Under the pieces are notes generated by a model. It ran no database searches, was not told where the DNA came from, and saw only the letters and a program-made list of their open reading frames with translations. Below, piece after piece: positions 29,001 through 41,300 of a stretch of 64,000 bases of DNA (within the stretch, counting starts at the first letter, position 1; each line of letters opens with the position of its first letter). The position numbers were made by a program, and so were the translations under genes. The DNA is from Ecdyonurus torrentis (lineage: Eukaryota > Arthropoda > Insecta > Ephemeroptera > Heptageniidae). The stretch is taken from positions 32,081,470 to 32,145,469 of the forward strand of contig OX439129.1 in NCBI GenBank assembly GCA_949318235.1. The letters are read 5' to 3'.

Positions 29001-31595
29001 GAAAATGCATTGTTTTGAAGTTTCTTATAAAAAAAAAATGACACAGAAATTTTCATTAGATTAACTAGTTTTCTAAATTAATATATTTATCTATTTCATA
29101 TTATTATTTTTTTATCATTACAGAACATAAGAAAAATAAGGTAAATTTAATGCTCATCAAACTTATATTAATCAAACGGGATTGTTTCTATATAGATTAA
29201 TGAAGCGAATGAATTTATATTGTTATGAAGTTTTGTCTTTTGTTTACGCGGTCCGGATCTCGAGGGAATTTTTACTTGGATGTTCTTGTGAAGTTTTTCA
29301 AACGGGTCGCGGTCGTTTTTCTCCTAAACATGAACACGCACATGTATTTGCAAATTAAATTTATTCTTTACATTAGCATTTTTTCCCACGAAAGAATTGT
29401 TTGACATCAGCAAAAGACCCCTCTGTGTAAAAATTTCAACCTTTTTAAACAAAAATTATCATCCATTTTGGTGTGTTTTCTCACCCGTATCTTTTCTAAC
29501 AGAAAACATTAAATAGCCTTGACAGTTGATAATTAATTAATTGTTGCCATCAAATCTGATCATTGACTTCTAACATCGTATTGGCATCTTCTAGGAAATA
29601 TCCAAGGCATACAAAAACAATATAATTCAATTTACAATTAAGTAAAATATAACATTTTATAGTAATTATCTTAATTGCTTTAACAGATTTTCTTTATAAT
29701 ATTATGTGGTTCCACTTCAAATATAACAGTATGAAAATTAACGATATTTATATAAATTAATTATGTACATATTGCTTTTTTATTCAACAGAATAATCTTT
29801 AAAAAAAATTAAAACACGAATGTTTCTTTTCCTTATAAATTTGCTTGTAATAGCAAAAACGACTAGAGAATCGTGATTATTTTGAACTCACGGTGCTTGG
29901 CACGTTTGCAGTAAACATCAGCAACGTGATGTCACGCAGCAGGCTGTGAGGAGCTTACATGTATTTGTAATTTCTCACACCCACATACGTAAACCTTTGC
30001 CAGACATTCTTGGTTATTAAATGATTCAGCGATCGTATAAGACTAAATGTTACAATATATTAAATTCAAGTGATCGTGGAGAAAATTTAAGACATGGCTT
30101 TTTACGAAAGTATAAAATGTATATTTTTTTACTGATTTTATAATAGTGCACAAAATCTTATATAGCAATATAACAATCTCATGCTAATTCATGTATAGTA
30201 GAAGAAGCAGAGATTACTTATAAATCCAACAATCCAACTGATAGTTTATTGAGTTCATTACCTATACTCTTTCTTTTTCTTTTTTCAATTCTCATCATCC
30301 AATAATCATAATGCCATTAAATTATTCTATAAGCCAAATTATTTTTCAATTTATTCTTTTTATTATAAGAAAAAAAAAGCTGAATTAATTTTGTTTATAA
30401 TATTGATCTAATTTTAGATTAGCAGCGAAATTAATCATGAGAAAACAGGAGGAACATTTCAGTCATAGGAGATATCGCTATAGTTGATTTCTCTCTTTAG
30501 AAAAAAGTATTTCTAAAGTTTTCGTGTTCTTTTATTTTTTAAACAATAATTTTTTTTTCATACTTTTATATAAAGTCGTGATAAGGTATTTTAAAGTATT
30601 ATAGCTTAAAATTATTGAAACGATACTTTTTTACATTTATATGTATTTAAGATATTCATGACATACTTATACATAAATTTTTATCAATAATAACTATTGA
30701 AGCATGTATGAAATTAGGGGTGTCACGGTTTTCAATGGTGGCACACTGGCACTATATTAAAAAAAAAAAGGATAGAAAATAAAATGCCGCTCAATCAATC
30801 GTGGTGATTGAAAAGGATGAACGGTCCTGAGCATGAAGGCTGTGTATCAAGTCAATACTCGAGTGTCCTGCCTTAGGCTTTGCTAACTAACACCGCTTTT
30901 TATACATAGCTTATGTGCTCTATAGCGGGACATCCACATTTTGTTGTATGGCTTTTTCTTACGTTGTATGTTCGCCATACACCGTTCGTTCACCTCCGAC
31001 CTAACTTTTTTTCTCACTCTTCTTGTCTCCTCACGTCATTCATGTACATAATTATTATCTATTCGTATTCAAATTTAATGCTACAGAAATTTTATTCATA
31101 ATTCTTTTCTTCTGTAAAATTAAACCATAAAAGTGAAGGAGTCTTTTTTAAATGATAATAATAAAGATTTGCTTTTAATGATAAAGTATGTATCATCATA
31201 CGGTCAGAAAAGAAACAGTTATTACAGTACTTATTTGAAAACTATATGATTTAATATATTATGCTAATACAGTATTTTATTCGCATGCTATATGTTACAC
31301 ACATATTATATTATATTTTGTTTTGGCAATGTTCTGGAAAACCTACTCAATATAGTTATGTCCATTTATTTTATGTAACTTCATTATTCGGATAAATAAA
31401 CTCATCTTCATCTCATCCATAATTCAAATGGTTATGTTATAATATTATAGGAAAATCGTATTTTAATTTAAAGTAAAAATATTTGAAGCTAACTTTGTAT
31501 ACATCTTACTCAAATAAATTTAAAAAAATCAAATATCCACAAGCATAAGATTGTTCCACTTATAAAATTTTCAAAATTAAAATGAAAAGTATATA

Positions 31596-32758
31596 ATGAA
31601 AATTTTCAGCTCTATTCGTAAAAAAGAAAAGAACCTATTATAATAATGAAACGAACCAAAACGTATAATGCCATAATATTATTAATATATTAGAAAATGT
31701 ATATTCTATACATAGTATAAATGAAATGAATCTTGATTCAAATAAGTTTTGAAATAGGATAAATTGAATATTGTTGTTATTTGAGTAAATATATTAATGC
31801 TGTTCGTAAACCCTGTTTCCTTGCACCAAAAAAATGCTATTAGGTGATTGTCAATTTTTTGTGGTTTGGTGCACGCAAAACAGGGTTTACGAACATCATT
31901 AATATGTGTGCATCAATAACAGAGATGATAATTATTGTAAAAATGATTTGTTCTTAAAATCTTTGATGTATATGAAATACAAATAAAAAGACATGAATAA
32001 GAATATTACATACATGAATACTGTTTAATATAAAATACAATTTGATAAATAATAACTGTACTGTAATAACTTACAGTATTGTAAGTTTAGAAAAATAATT
32101 ATTGTTTATATAATATTTGAATATTTATTTTATATATTTTAAAAGAAAAAAAAACTTCAATATACTTAAAAATTTATGTTTAACAAGCCAAAGTACGTGT
32201 AATTTGTTTTGTTAACATCAACGAAGCATGCAATACTGTATTATATAAAATATATATAAAAAAAAAGTTAAGTAATTGCATTTTACAATTGAAGGAAATA
32301 GCTAAAAAGTATAATTCTGCAGATGCAACAAAGGTGGGATATTTGGTAGAATAAACACGCGGATATTTGTATGCATAATACTACAGCTTGTTGTCACACT
32401 GATTTATATTTTTCCTCTCTCCTCTTTATACGAAGGGTGTAAATGGGCGTAAAGAGTGAGACCAAATGACAAGCAAAAAAAGCAGCGCAATTTTTTTCAC
32501 GCTCTGTTTTCGTATAAAATTTAATGTCATCTTATGCGTATAGCGTCGCGTGCTATGATAGAGATGAATATTATGGGGTGTCAAAATACCTTTATACAAT
32601 ACCGACTCATCCGTGAAATAACAGCAAAACGTATAATCAGACTTCATCTATGAAATTATGTTGGAAATAATAGAGATAGAGAAAATGAAATTTTTCAGCA
32701 CACTTCGTGAAAAAGAAGCGAACCTACTATTATAATAAACAAACCAACCAAAACGTAT
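31596..32758 (+). repeat. Pair of dispersed direct repeats, about 72 and 76 bp, 1.09 kb apart
   Basis: Copies at 31596-31667 and 32683-32758 share the ordered blocks TTTTCAGC, ATTCGT or CTTCGT, AAAAAGAA, GAACCTA, TTATAATAA and AACCAAAACGTAT, with small indels between. No terminal symmetry is seen. It may be an old transposon fragment or a duplicated regulatory element. Confidence 0.6.
31791..31905. repeat. 115-bp hairpin-forming inverted repeat
   Basis: The left arm (31791-31830; core GTTCGTAAACCCTGTTT) and the right arm (31865-31905; core AAACAGGGTTTACGAAC) pair over about 40 bp with only a few mismatches, separated by about 34 nt. It could be a short MITE or a small-RNA precursor. Confidence 0.75.
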
Positions 32759-35683
32759 GTTTTTAACTGCATATTAAATATCACTGTATTGCAATAATAT
32801 TTCTGTAAAAAAAATAATAATAATTGTTTGGGTTATGAAAAAGAGATATATTGTAAAATAATAACAATAATTGCTTGATTGCTGCTATAAAAATAAGAAG
32901 TAATCAACTGTATATAAATTTGACATTTTTTATAAGCATATGTAAAAGTACATGTTGTATAATTACGTATCAATAAACTTCACGTAATAAACTTGTATAC
33001 ACTTACTTTCTAATAATTTATTTTTATAAATAGTAATGCTTTTTTTCATATACGTCACTGTCCAATATAATAAATTTTAAAGAAATAAAGAAGCTTAAAT
33101 TTAAATTGAACTTTATAAATATAGATTATGTGGTTTGATATAATAATATAAATTACTTTATAAAATTTCATGAAATGTTTTTTTTAAAGTTTTTTTTTTT
33201 TTTTTATAAAATCTATTTTATTTTCAATAATGTATGAGAAATTTTAATTTAATATTTTACGTCATCTCTTATATGATGATTTTATATTTAGAGTAAATCG
33301 TGATGCCCTTAGTCTATGTACTCTGTGGTCCATGGTATATACTATACAGAGAGATCTTGAAGGTTTTCTCTCCGTGAGTTGAGAGTATATAATATATAGA
33401 GTGCAAGACAAGCAAGATCTCTGACTTCGCGGCCTCGATTTTTCGCCCCCGCCCTTTCCAACAACAAAACCCGCAAAGTAACTCACGTAGCAAAATAAAT
33501 GAACCTTTAAAAAGAAAAGACTATGATATCTTATAGCACGCCTTCTTTTTATATAAATATAAAAAAAATAAAATAAAACGTGATGTAGGCTTTTTTTATT
33601 ATTATTATAGTTATAAGTGAAAACATATTTAAGAAGATTGCGATACGACCATTTCAATTATATTGCTAATATAAAAAATTAAAACTATTATTATTTAGAA
33701 AGAGAATATGTATTGTTGAGAAGCTAATAGTATCATAATCATTATAAAATAATATTTGTATTTGATATATTAAGAAGAAGAAAAAAGTAACTATTTATAA
33801 AAAGTTGATTTAATGAACCATAATTGTTCCATGTAATAAAAAAAATAATAATAATGTTTTAAATGCACTCTCATTGCACAAGTTTATTGCAAACAATTAT
33901 TAGATGAAAATATTAAATATGAAAATCTTTAATGATTGCTTTTTTCTTTCTTTCTTTTTTCTGAACAAGAGAATATTATTTACTTAACAAATTATCAAGT
34001 TTCCAAGAAAAAAAGTTTGTATAAGCACAGGATATTATATGAACCATCCAAATAATATTTATGCAGGAAATATATATTTTTTATTATTTATTTTGGAATA
34101 AAATTATATCAAATATAAAGTTCATCGTCTTTACTTGGCTAAAAAATTATTTTAACTTGGTGAAAAAAAAAAAAAAAAAAAAAAAAAATGAGGGAATAAA
34201 TTTTGAAAGTAAAAATTTCTAACTTCCTTAGATAAATAATAATTAATAACGATAGTCATGTCATCTTTTCAACGTAAATACATCACACTTTTTGAATTGA
34301 AAGCTATAAAAATAACAACTTGCTTACCTAATATTTTTTGTTATTTATGTTAAGGAAACTTTTTTTTTTTTTTTTTTTTATTATTATTATTTTTTTTTAT
34401 TTTTTTTTTTGTATGTGTAATAGTCGTGTGATGACTGTGATGCACAGAAGCTTGACGTTAAATTTCACCCAAGTGTGACAAAAGTAACTTACTTTTTTCA
34501 TATAAGTATATTTTTTATACAGAATTAACAATTTTATCTAAACAAAAGATTGGGCCATGGTCAGTTTGTCTCCAAAGAGAAAACAAATCTTTCTTGATAG
34601 ATTAATCGTTACGGTAAACAATCAATCATTACACAAAGATTACTTTTTAGTTAGAATTTTAAAACATGAATATTTATAGGATTTTAAGCTATAATAGCGT
34701 ATGGTATTATTATATTTTGGTGCAATCAATTTAATAATAACTGAAATTTTATTTGTTTGTAATGATTTACATTTTTTGACTAGGAAATATAAAATAATGT
34801 TTCTTTTTATATAACAAGAGCAGAGGATAATAGACTTGATTTATTGTTTCAAGTTTCTTTCATGTTAAGTAACACATGACAATAAAAGGATTATGAAGTG
34901 TGAAAATAAAAATTATTTCACCACGTTTGGAAACCTTGTTAAATTTTTGGTAGCTATAATAATATTGCATTGTAATTTTATTATTATAAACATTTGGTTT
35001 TTATTATAAATAATAACATGTAGGAAGCAAATTTTAATTATCTATAATTATTTTTAATTACAAAAGCAACAGTTGGCCTTTATTTTTAAAACTTTTGAAT
35101 ATTAACACTTTCTTTGTGTTATTTTTACTATGATATTATATAATATCAGAAAACAATAGCGTATCGTAAATATTTGTGATACTTAAAATTATAATGTATA
35201 AAATATTTAAAAGAGTCAATATTATATTTATTGTTCCAATATGAATCATATCGATACCATAATAATTATATAATATTAATGATAACTATTTTGCCCTTTC
35301 TGAACTAAAATAGTACTCAACTCTCTCATAACTGCGCAATGTTTTTAATGTTTTTATACACGATACTGATCATGAAATTAAATAATATAATACATAAATC
35401 AAAGATTTTTACACAAAATAATTCCACATTGAGTTTCTTAAAAGTGTTTTAACACCCATGTATAAACAGTATACCATAATATGTATACCAATTCAAGGAC
35501 TTTTTTTTTTTTTTTTTTTTTTTAATTTGATGAGGTGCATGCATATAACCGTGGATATTTTGCGATTTCTTTTATAAAAAATATAGTACAGTAGTTAAAT
35601 GAATTGTATAATAAACAAAATGCATACAAAACAAATATTTTCATGAATATAGTCACTTAATTTTGATAATAATTTTATTACAG

Positions 35684-38376
35684 ATGTGGAAGGCAGTAGT
35701 GCTTCTCACCCTATTTGGGGTCGCACAAGGCCAACAAAATCGTGCCCCACATTTCGTAGCCGGTGGTGACATGGCACGACTCGCACTCCCTGAAGACACT
35801 CCAGTGGGTGCTGCTGTGTACACATTACAAGGCATGGACCCTGAGGGAGGACGTCTACATTACAGCATCAGTGGTCAATCGTTTTCCGTTAACAGAGAAA
35901 CTGGAGTAGTGACCTTAGTTCGACCTTTGGATCGTGAACGTCAGGATCTTCTTGAGGTCATCATAAGTATCACAGGTGAAGTCAATAACCATTTAATAAT
36001 CTTAAAATCTATATTTTGAAATTATATTTAACAGGAAATAGTTTGAAGTAAAACAATTAGGTACTTATTTTTTTTATTGCATTACTTCATGTTTTATAAC
36101 TTGTAAGTGTGCCATTTTATTGCTAAAAAAACAAATTGTTAATATGAGGAAAGAAGAAATCATTATAACGACTTATATGTTTTAAAATCCATATTTTTTT
36201 TGTCTATTGTTTATTTTTTAAACTACTCTAAACTTATGTACTTGTATTTATGTTTTTTTTTCTTTAAATATAGACGATGCTCTACCTGGGTACGAACCAA
36301 ACACCGTATCTTTACGTCGAGAAATTCCAGTGCTTGACCGCAATGACAATGCACCGCAGTTCATGAACCGCCCTTATTCTTTCACCGTTGCCGAGACCGC
36401 AAGAGTGGGTGCTGTGGTGTACGAGGGAATTGTCGTTACTGATGCAGACGGAGGTGTGAACGGCGAAATAACATTGGAGTGCGATAGAAAAGGCTCCACA
36501 CCTGACGATGCATGCGACACGTTTGCAGTAAATGTTGTAGAGAGATCGTTGTTCCCCGTTTCCACCTCAGGTCAGTTATTACACCATGAAACCACACAGA
36601 TTAGAAAGAGAATGTATAGTCCGTAATAATAATAACTATTGTACTTCTACTTTCATATATTAATTATATAAGATATTCAATTTATAAAAAAGATTGCAAA
36701 AAATTTGAAATTTACACTTCAGTTAAAATATATAATATGAAGTGCGTTTTTCTTTAAAAAAAAAAAAAATTACAGTGGTTTTCTTTTTACAGAAACTTTA
36801 ATGGTTATTTTTTAACTCAATTTTATAGTGTTTTTATTTCCTGTTCCTACTGTATCTATTGAGATAATGAATGCAAATTTAATGAGTGTATTGTAGAATG
36901 TAGTGGTTGATCAAATTATGTGTAAGGTTCTCACCTCTATCACAAAGGAACGCGATATATTTATAAAGCGCAACTCATGCCTCTATATGTATAACTTATT
37001 TATTTTTTAGTGTGTGAGATATATTCCATCGTTATGTTTTGTTAAAAATATAATACAACATTCAAATTTTAAAACTCTTATACTAACGGAGTTTTTTGGT
37101 TTTATGTTTTAGCTCGCAATTATAGCGGTCAGATCTCACTTCGTCGTGCTCTCGACTTCGAGCGACGTTCTGCGTATAGTTTGGTGCTGGTTGCTCGGGA
37201 CAACGCACTGGAGCGAGGATCTCGGCTCAGTGCCTCGGCCAACGTGGCTGTGCACGTGCGCGACGTACAAGATCAACCGCCGGTCTTCCTTAATGCTCCT
37301 TACTCAGCCACAATGCCGGAGGCTGCACCGCCGGTGAGCCGCAACCACACACCTCCGCTCATTTAAACACCGCCAATCAATTCCGATTTTTTATAAACCT
37401 GTCCCAATTTAACAACTAAATGGAAATCTGTAAAGATACATTATTATATATTTTTTCATCAATTATAGATGCAAAAAGCAGGATGTAATTTTTAATTACA
37501 TTCAATTATTATTATTTTTTTACTGTAAATAATTTAATCATGAATATCCTTAAAAACTAAATTTGTTGAACAAAACATTGATGGACACTCTACAGCTTTA
37601 AATATTAAAATGCATATGGGAATCTCAAAACTGGTTTATGATAACTTAAAAATCTATCTTACAAAGATTACTTTTCTTAAAAGACCTAACGGTTTATTCT
37701 TTAATTTATAATTCAAAGAATTATTTTATTTTTCGCTACTCGTGACGCAAGTTGGAAATTAATACAAGGATACTTTTTAATGAATTGTAATTTAAAGAAA
37801 AAGATATAGAAATCTCTTTATACATAAAATGACCTTCAGTAATTATATGTGTCAGCTGCTTTGCTTCTTTTTAAAATTAACTGCTGTTGGGCTCATTTAA
37901 ATAAATATTTATACATGGGAATACGCTTATAACAATTAATTTTTGTATGCAGGGTACGTCAGTTATGACGGTGCGCACTAAGGACGGTGACACTGGCGAA
38001 CCTCGTAAAATCAAACTTCGCCTCGAAGGTGATGAGGGCGGACATTTTAAACTTGAAATTAATGAATCTGATGGACCAGAACTCACTGCTACACTTGTCA
38101 CGTCAGATATTCCTCTAGATAGGGAAGATCCTCGTGTTCTTCAAAGTGGTGGCATTTATACTTTCAATATTGTGGTAAGTAATTTTAAAATACGTCATGA
38201 CCTTTGACCTCGCGTACTTAACCTTGAACTTAATGTTTAGGCCACGGAGATTGCTGGTCCTCAGCTTGATGGAGATACCTCAAAGGCACAAATTATGATT
38301 GTAGTAACTGACATCGATGATCAACTTCCAACATTCAATCAACAAGAATTTGTTATAAATGTGTCTGAAGATATTG
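35684..38376 (+). other. Cadherin exons 1-5: signal peptide and repeats EC1-EC3 plus start of EC4
   Basis: Exon 1 (35684-35975) opens with MWKAVVLLTLFGVAQG, a good signal peptide with likely cleavage before QQNRAP, and contains most of EC1 (LPEDTPVG, LDRERQD). Exon 2 (36274-36570) has the EC1-EC2 linker LDRNDNAPQF and a Cys pair in EC2 (ECDRKG...DACDTF). Exon 3 (37113-37333) ends EC2 (VRDVQDQPPVF). Exon 4 (37953-38174) carries EC3 with LDRED. Exon 5 (38241-38376) has the VTDIDDQLPTF linker and opens EC4. Intron 4 is only 66 bp; the others are 137 to 619 bp. Codons here are fairly GC-rich compared with later exons. Confidence 0.9.
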
Positions 38377-41300
38377 GTAACTATATTTTTTTACGTCTTT
38401 ATTTTATTAGTATGCGTTGGAATGAAATTAAATTAATCAACCTGTAGGATATTTAATTAATTAAAATATTATTACTCATTTTAATAAATAATTTCACTTT
38501 ACCGCAATATAAAACAATATTATTTTTGGCAGTCAATTTTTTTGATTTAAAATAACAAATGAAAGAAAATCCAATATTACTAATTATAATTTTTTTTTTT
38601 AATTTCAGCTAAAGACACGCCACTGCCTGGATTGAACTTGGTGGTTGATGATCGTGACGTGGGAGATAATTCACGTTATCGTCTAGAGCTCCGCGGCTCT
38701 GGGGATGTGACGCAAATTTTTTCTGTGCATCCCAATGCTGGCATTGGTCGCACCCCAGTCTTAGTTCGCGTCAACGACCCTGCAGCTCTGGATTACGATT
38801 CTCCAGATGACAGTAGCCACACACTAGAGTTCGACATCGTCGCGGTCGTCATAAGAGATGGACTTAACGTCGATGCAGCCTCAACCCACGTTACTGTCAA
38901 TGTTATGGATGCCAATGATCACTCACCAATGTTTCAAAAATCAAATTACAAAATTAGAGTGCCAGAAAATTTAAAACCAGGAGCTTTGTTGCAAGATATT
39001 CAAGCTAAAGACCCTGATAGTGGAATATTTGGTAGTGTGACGTATTCTTTACAAGGTTTTGGTGCAGAGAGATTTAATACAGACCCAGAAAAAGGTGGAT
39101 TATATTTAGCAAAATCATGTCCTCCTAATGGTTGTGTAGATTATGAATCTCAAAGATCATATTCTTTAACACTGAGTGCCAAGGATGGTGGAGGAAGAAT
39201 TGCAACTGTCAGTTTAATTATTGAAGTTGATGATGTGAATGATAATGCACCCAAATTTGATCAACCTGAATATAGAAGAACTATTAGAGAAGGTGCTACT
39301 AGCTTTGATCCTCAACTTTTTGTCAGGGTATGTGATATTCTATATAAATTTTAGAATAGAATTAAAATAAGTAAATTAATAATTAATATGAACCAAGAAA
39401 ATTATATCATTAATCTTAATACATTGTCAATTAAAAGAAGGTCATTGACAAATGGTGCAGTGGATAAAAATATCCTTTCAATTAAAAATAAATATGAACT
39501 TTTTTTTTCAAGAAAAATAGAGAATATTATTATGTACAACTATACACACCAAGTTTGATATAATTTTACCATAAAGAGATAAAAAATATATTTATTAATT
39601 ATATACAGTACTGTACTTATATTTAAAAAAAAAAAAAATTCATTGAAAAACAAGTTTTTTTTTTTTTTTTTTTTTTGAAAATTTTGATTTAAAATTATGC
39701 AGGCATTCATTTCTGTTATAAATAAAATATTAATAATTTTGACTTTATAGGCTGTGAAATATATAAATTATATTCCACATAATTTTATTTAGCAATTTTA
39801 TTTAAATTTGTTTTAAATTTGATTTGTTTCACAATAATATTATTCTTTAACTTTACAGGCCACAGATATTGATGGTCCCACTCAAGGAAATGGCAAAATC
39901 ACCTACTCCATCACTTCATCTAATGCTCCAGAGGGTACATTTTTAATTGACCATGAAACTGGAGAACTGAGGCTGAACCGCCCTGCAGCTGCTGGAGAGA
40001 CACCATTTGGACAATATGAATTCAAAGTGAAGGCCAGTGACCATGGCTACCCTAGCTCTGCTCACACAGAAGCATCAATCATCATTCGAGTTGGTGTCCC
40101 TGGTAATCAGCAACCAATTTTCAGAGGAGGTCCCATGTATGAAGCAAAAATTGCTGAGAATGCAGCATCAGGAGATGCTGTAATCAAATTATTAGCAACT
40201 GATCCTGATGGAAGAGATTCTGATGTGACATATAGAATTGTAGCTGGTGCTAAAGATAATTTTGCTATAAATGAAACAACAGGACAGGTTTTTGTAGCTC
40301 CTGGTGGAATTCAAACAACTGAAAAAGATCATGATTATAAAATATTAGTTGCTGCAGTAGATTCTGGTAAACCATATAAAGCAACTGCTACAGCTACAGT
40401 ACAAGTTCATATAATTGATATCAACAATCAACCTCCAAGATTTTCTAGAGATTCTTATGAAAGACATGTGTCTGAGAGAGTATCACCAGGAGAAATGGTA
40501 CTCACTGTTACTGCTGAGGATCCAGATATGGATGCTGAGTTGAAGTACTCAATCATTGAGCCAATCACTGTGAAAGATAAAACTGGTGTAGAGGCAAAAT
40601 TTTCTCATCTCAAAAATTTATTCAAGTGAGTATATCAAAAAGGGTTTTTCCCCTGCTAATATATTTAAAATTGAACTATAATTGAATCAGATCACATATA
40701 AATGATGGGATACCTCATTACATTCCATTGAATCACATTGGAATTTTTTTAACATATATTTTAATTAGATTTAAAAGAAAAGGATAGGAGCAACCAACAA
40801 GGGTCTTAACATGATAGTGAAGAGAGTCCCATAGTTCAGTGACAATCTTTCTAGCACAGATAAAAAAAAAGTATAACACATTGGAAATATTTTGGCAGTA
40901 ATTTAAATTCCAAGAGAGATGGAGTGTGTTATATGCCTTCATCAGTCTTTACAGACTAAGAGGGAAAGATTTTCACCAAACTTTGGGACTCTCTTCAATA
41001 AGGCCTTTGCTGGTTTCTCCTATCCTTTTATTTCAAATTTATCATACCTAACTGTATTTATTTTCCTTAATATATATCATATTTTAATTAGAGCAAATCA
41101 TTTTCTACTATCTCATATAATTCTTTAGAAAAAAAAATCATAATCTGTTTTTTATATTAAGGAAAAATTGACTTTGTGATAATTAAAAAGGTTTGATAGA
41201 AAAAAGTGATAGATAAGGAGAAATGGGAACACAGTAATATTTTTTGATCTGGTGCTGGGTTGGAATTTATTTTCTGTACCACTGTGTCTCTGTCAGTCTA

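Larger units (their letters stand above)
26066..35683. other. Non-coding; possible long first intron of the cadherin
   Basis: AT-rich and without credible coding exons. It contains a hairpin at 31791-31905, a pair of 70-bp dispersed repeats (31596 and 32683), GC-richer patches near 29240-29330 and 33310-33470, and poly-A/T tracts at 34164-34187, 34361-34379 and 35500-35523. It ends in the acceptor TTATTACAG at 35675-35683, which precedes the cadherin start codon. Confidence 0.55.

Noticed and set aside
33262..33657. 131-codon minus-strand ORF
   Set aside because: The longest non-gene ORF, but it has low-complexity Tyr/Asn/Lys composition, no domain and no splice context; expected by chance in this much DNA.
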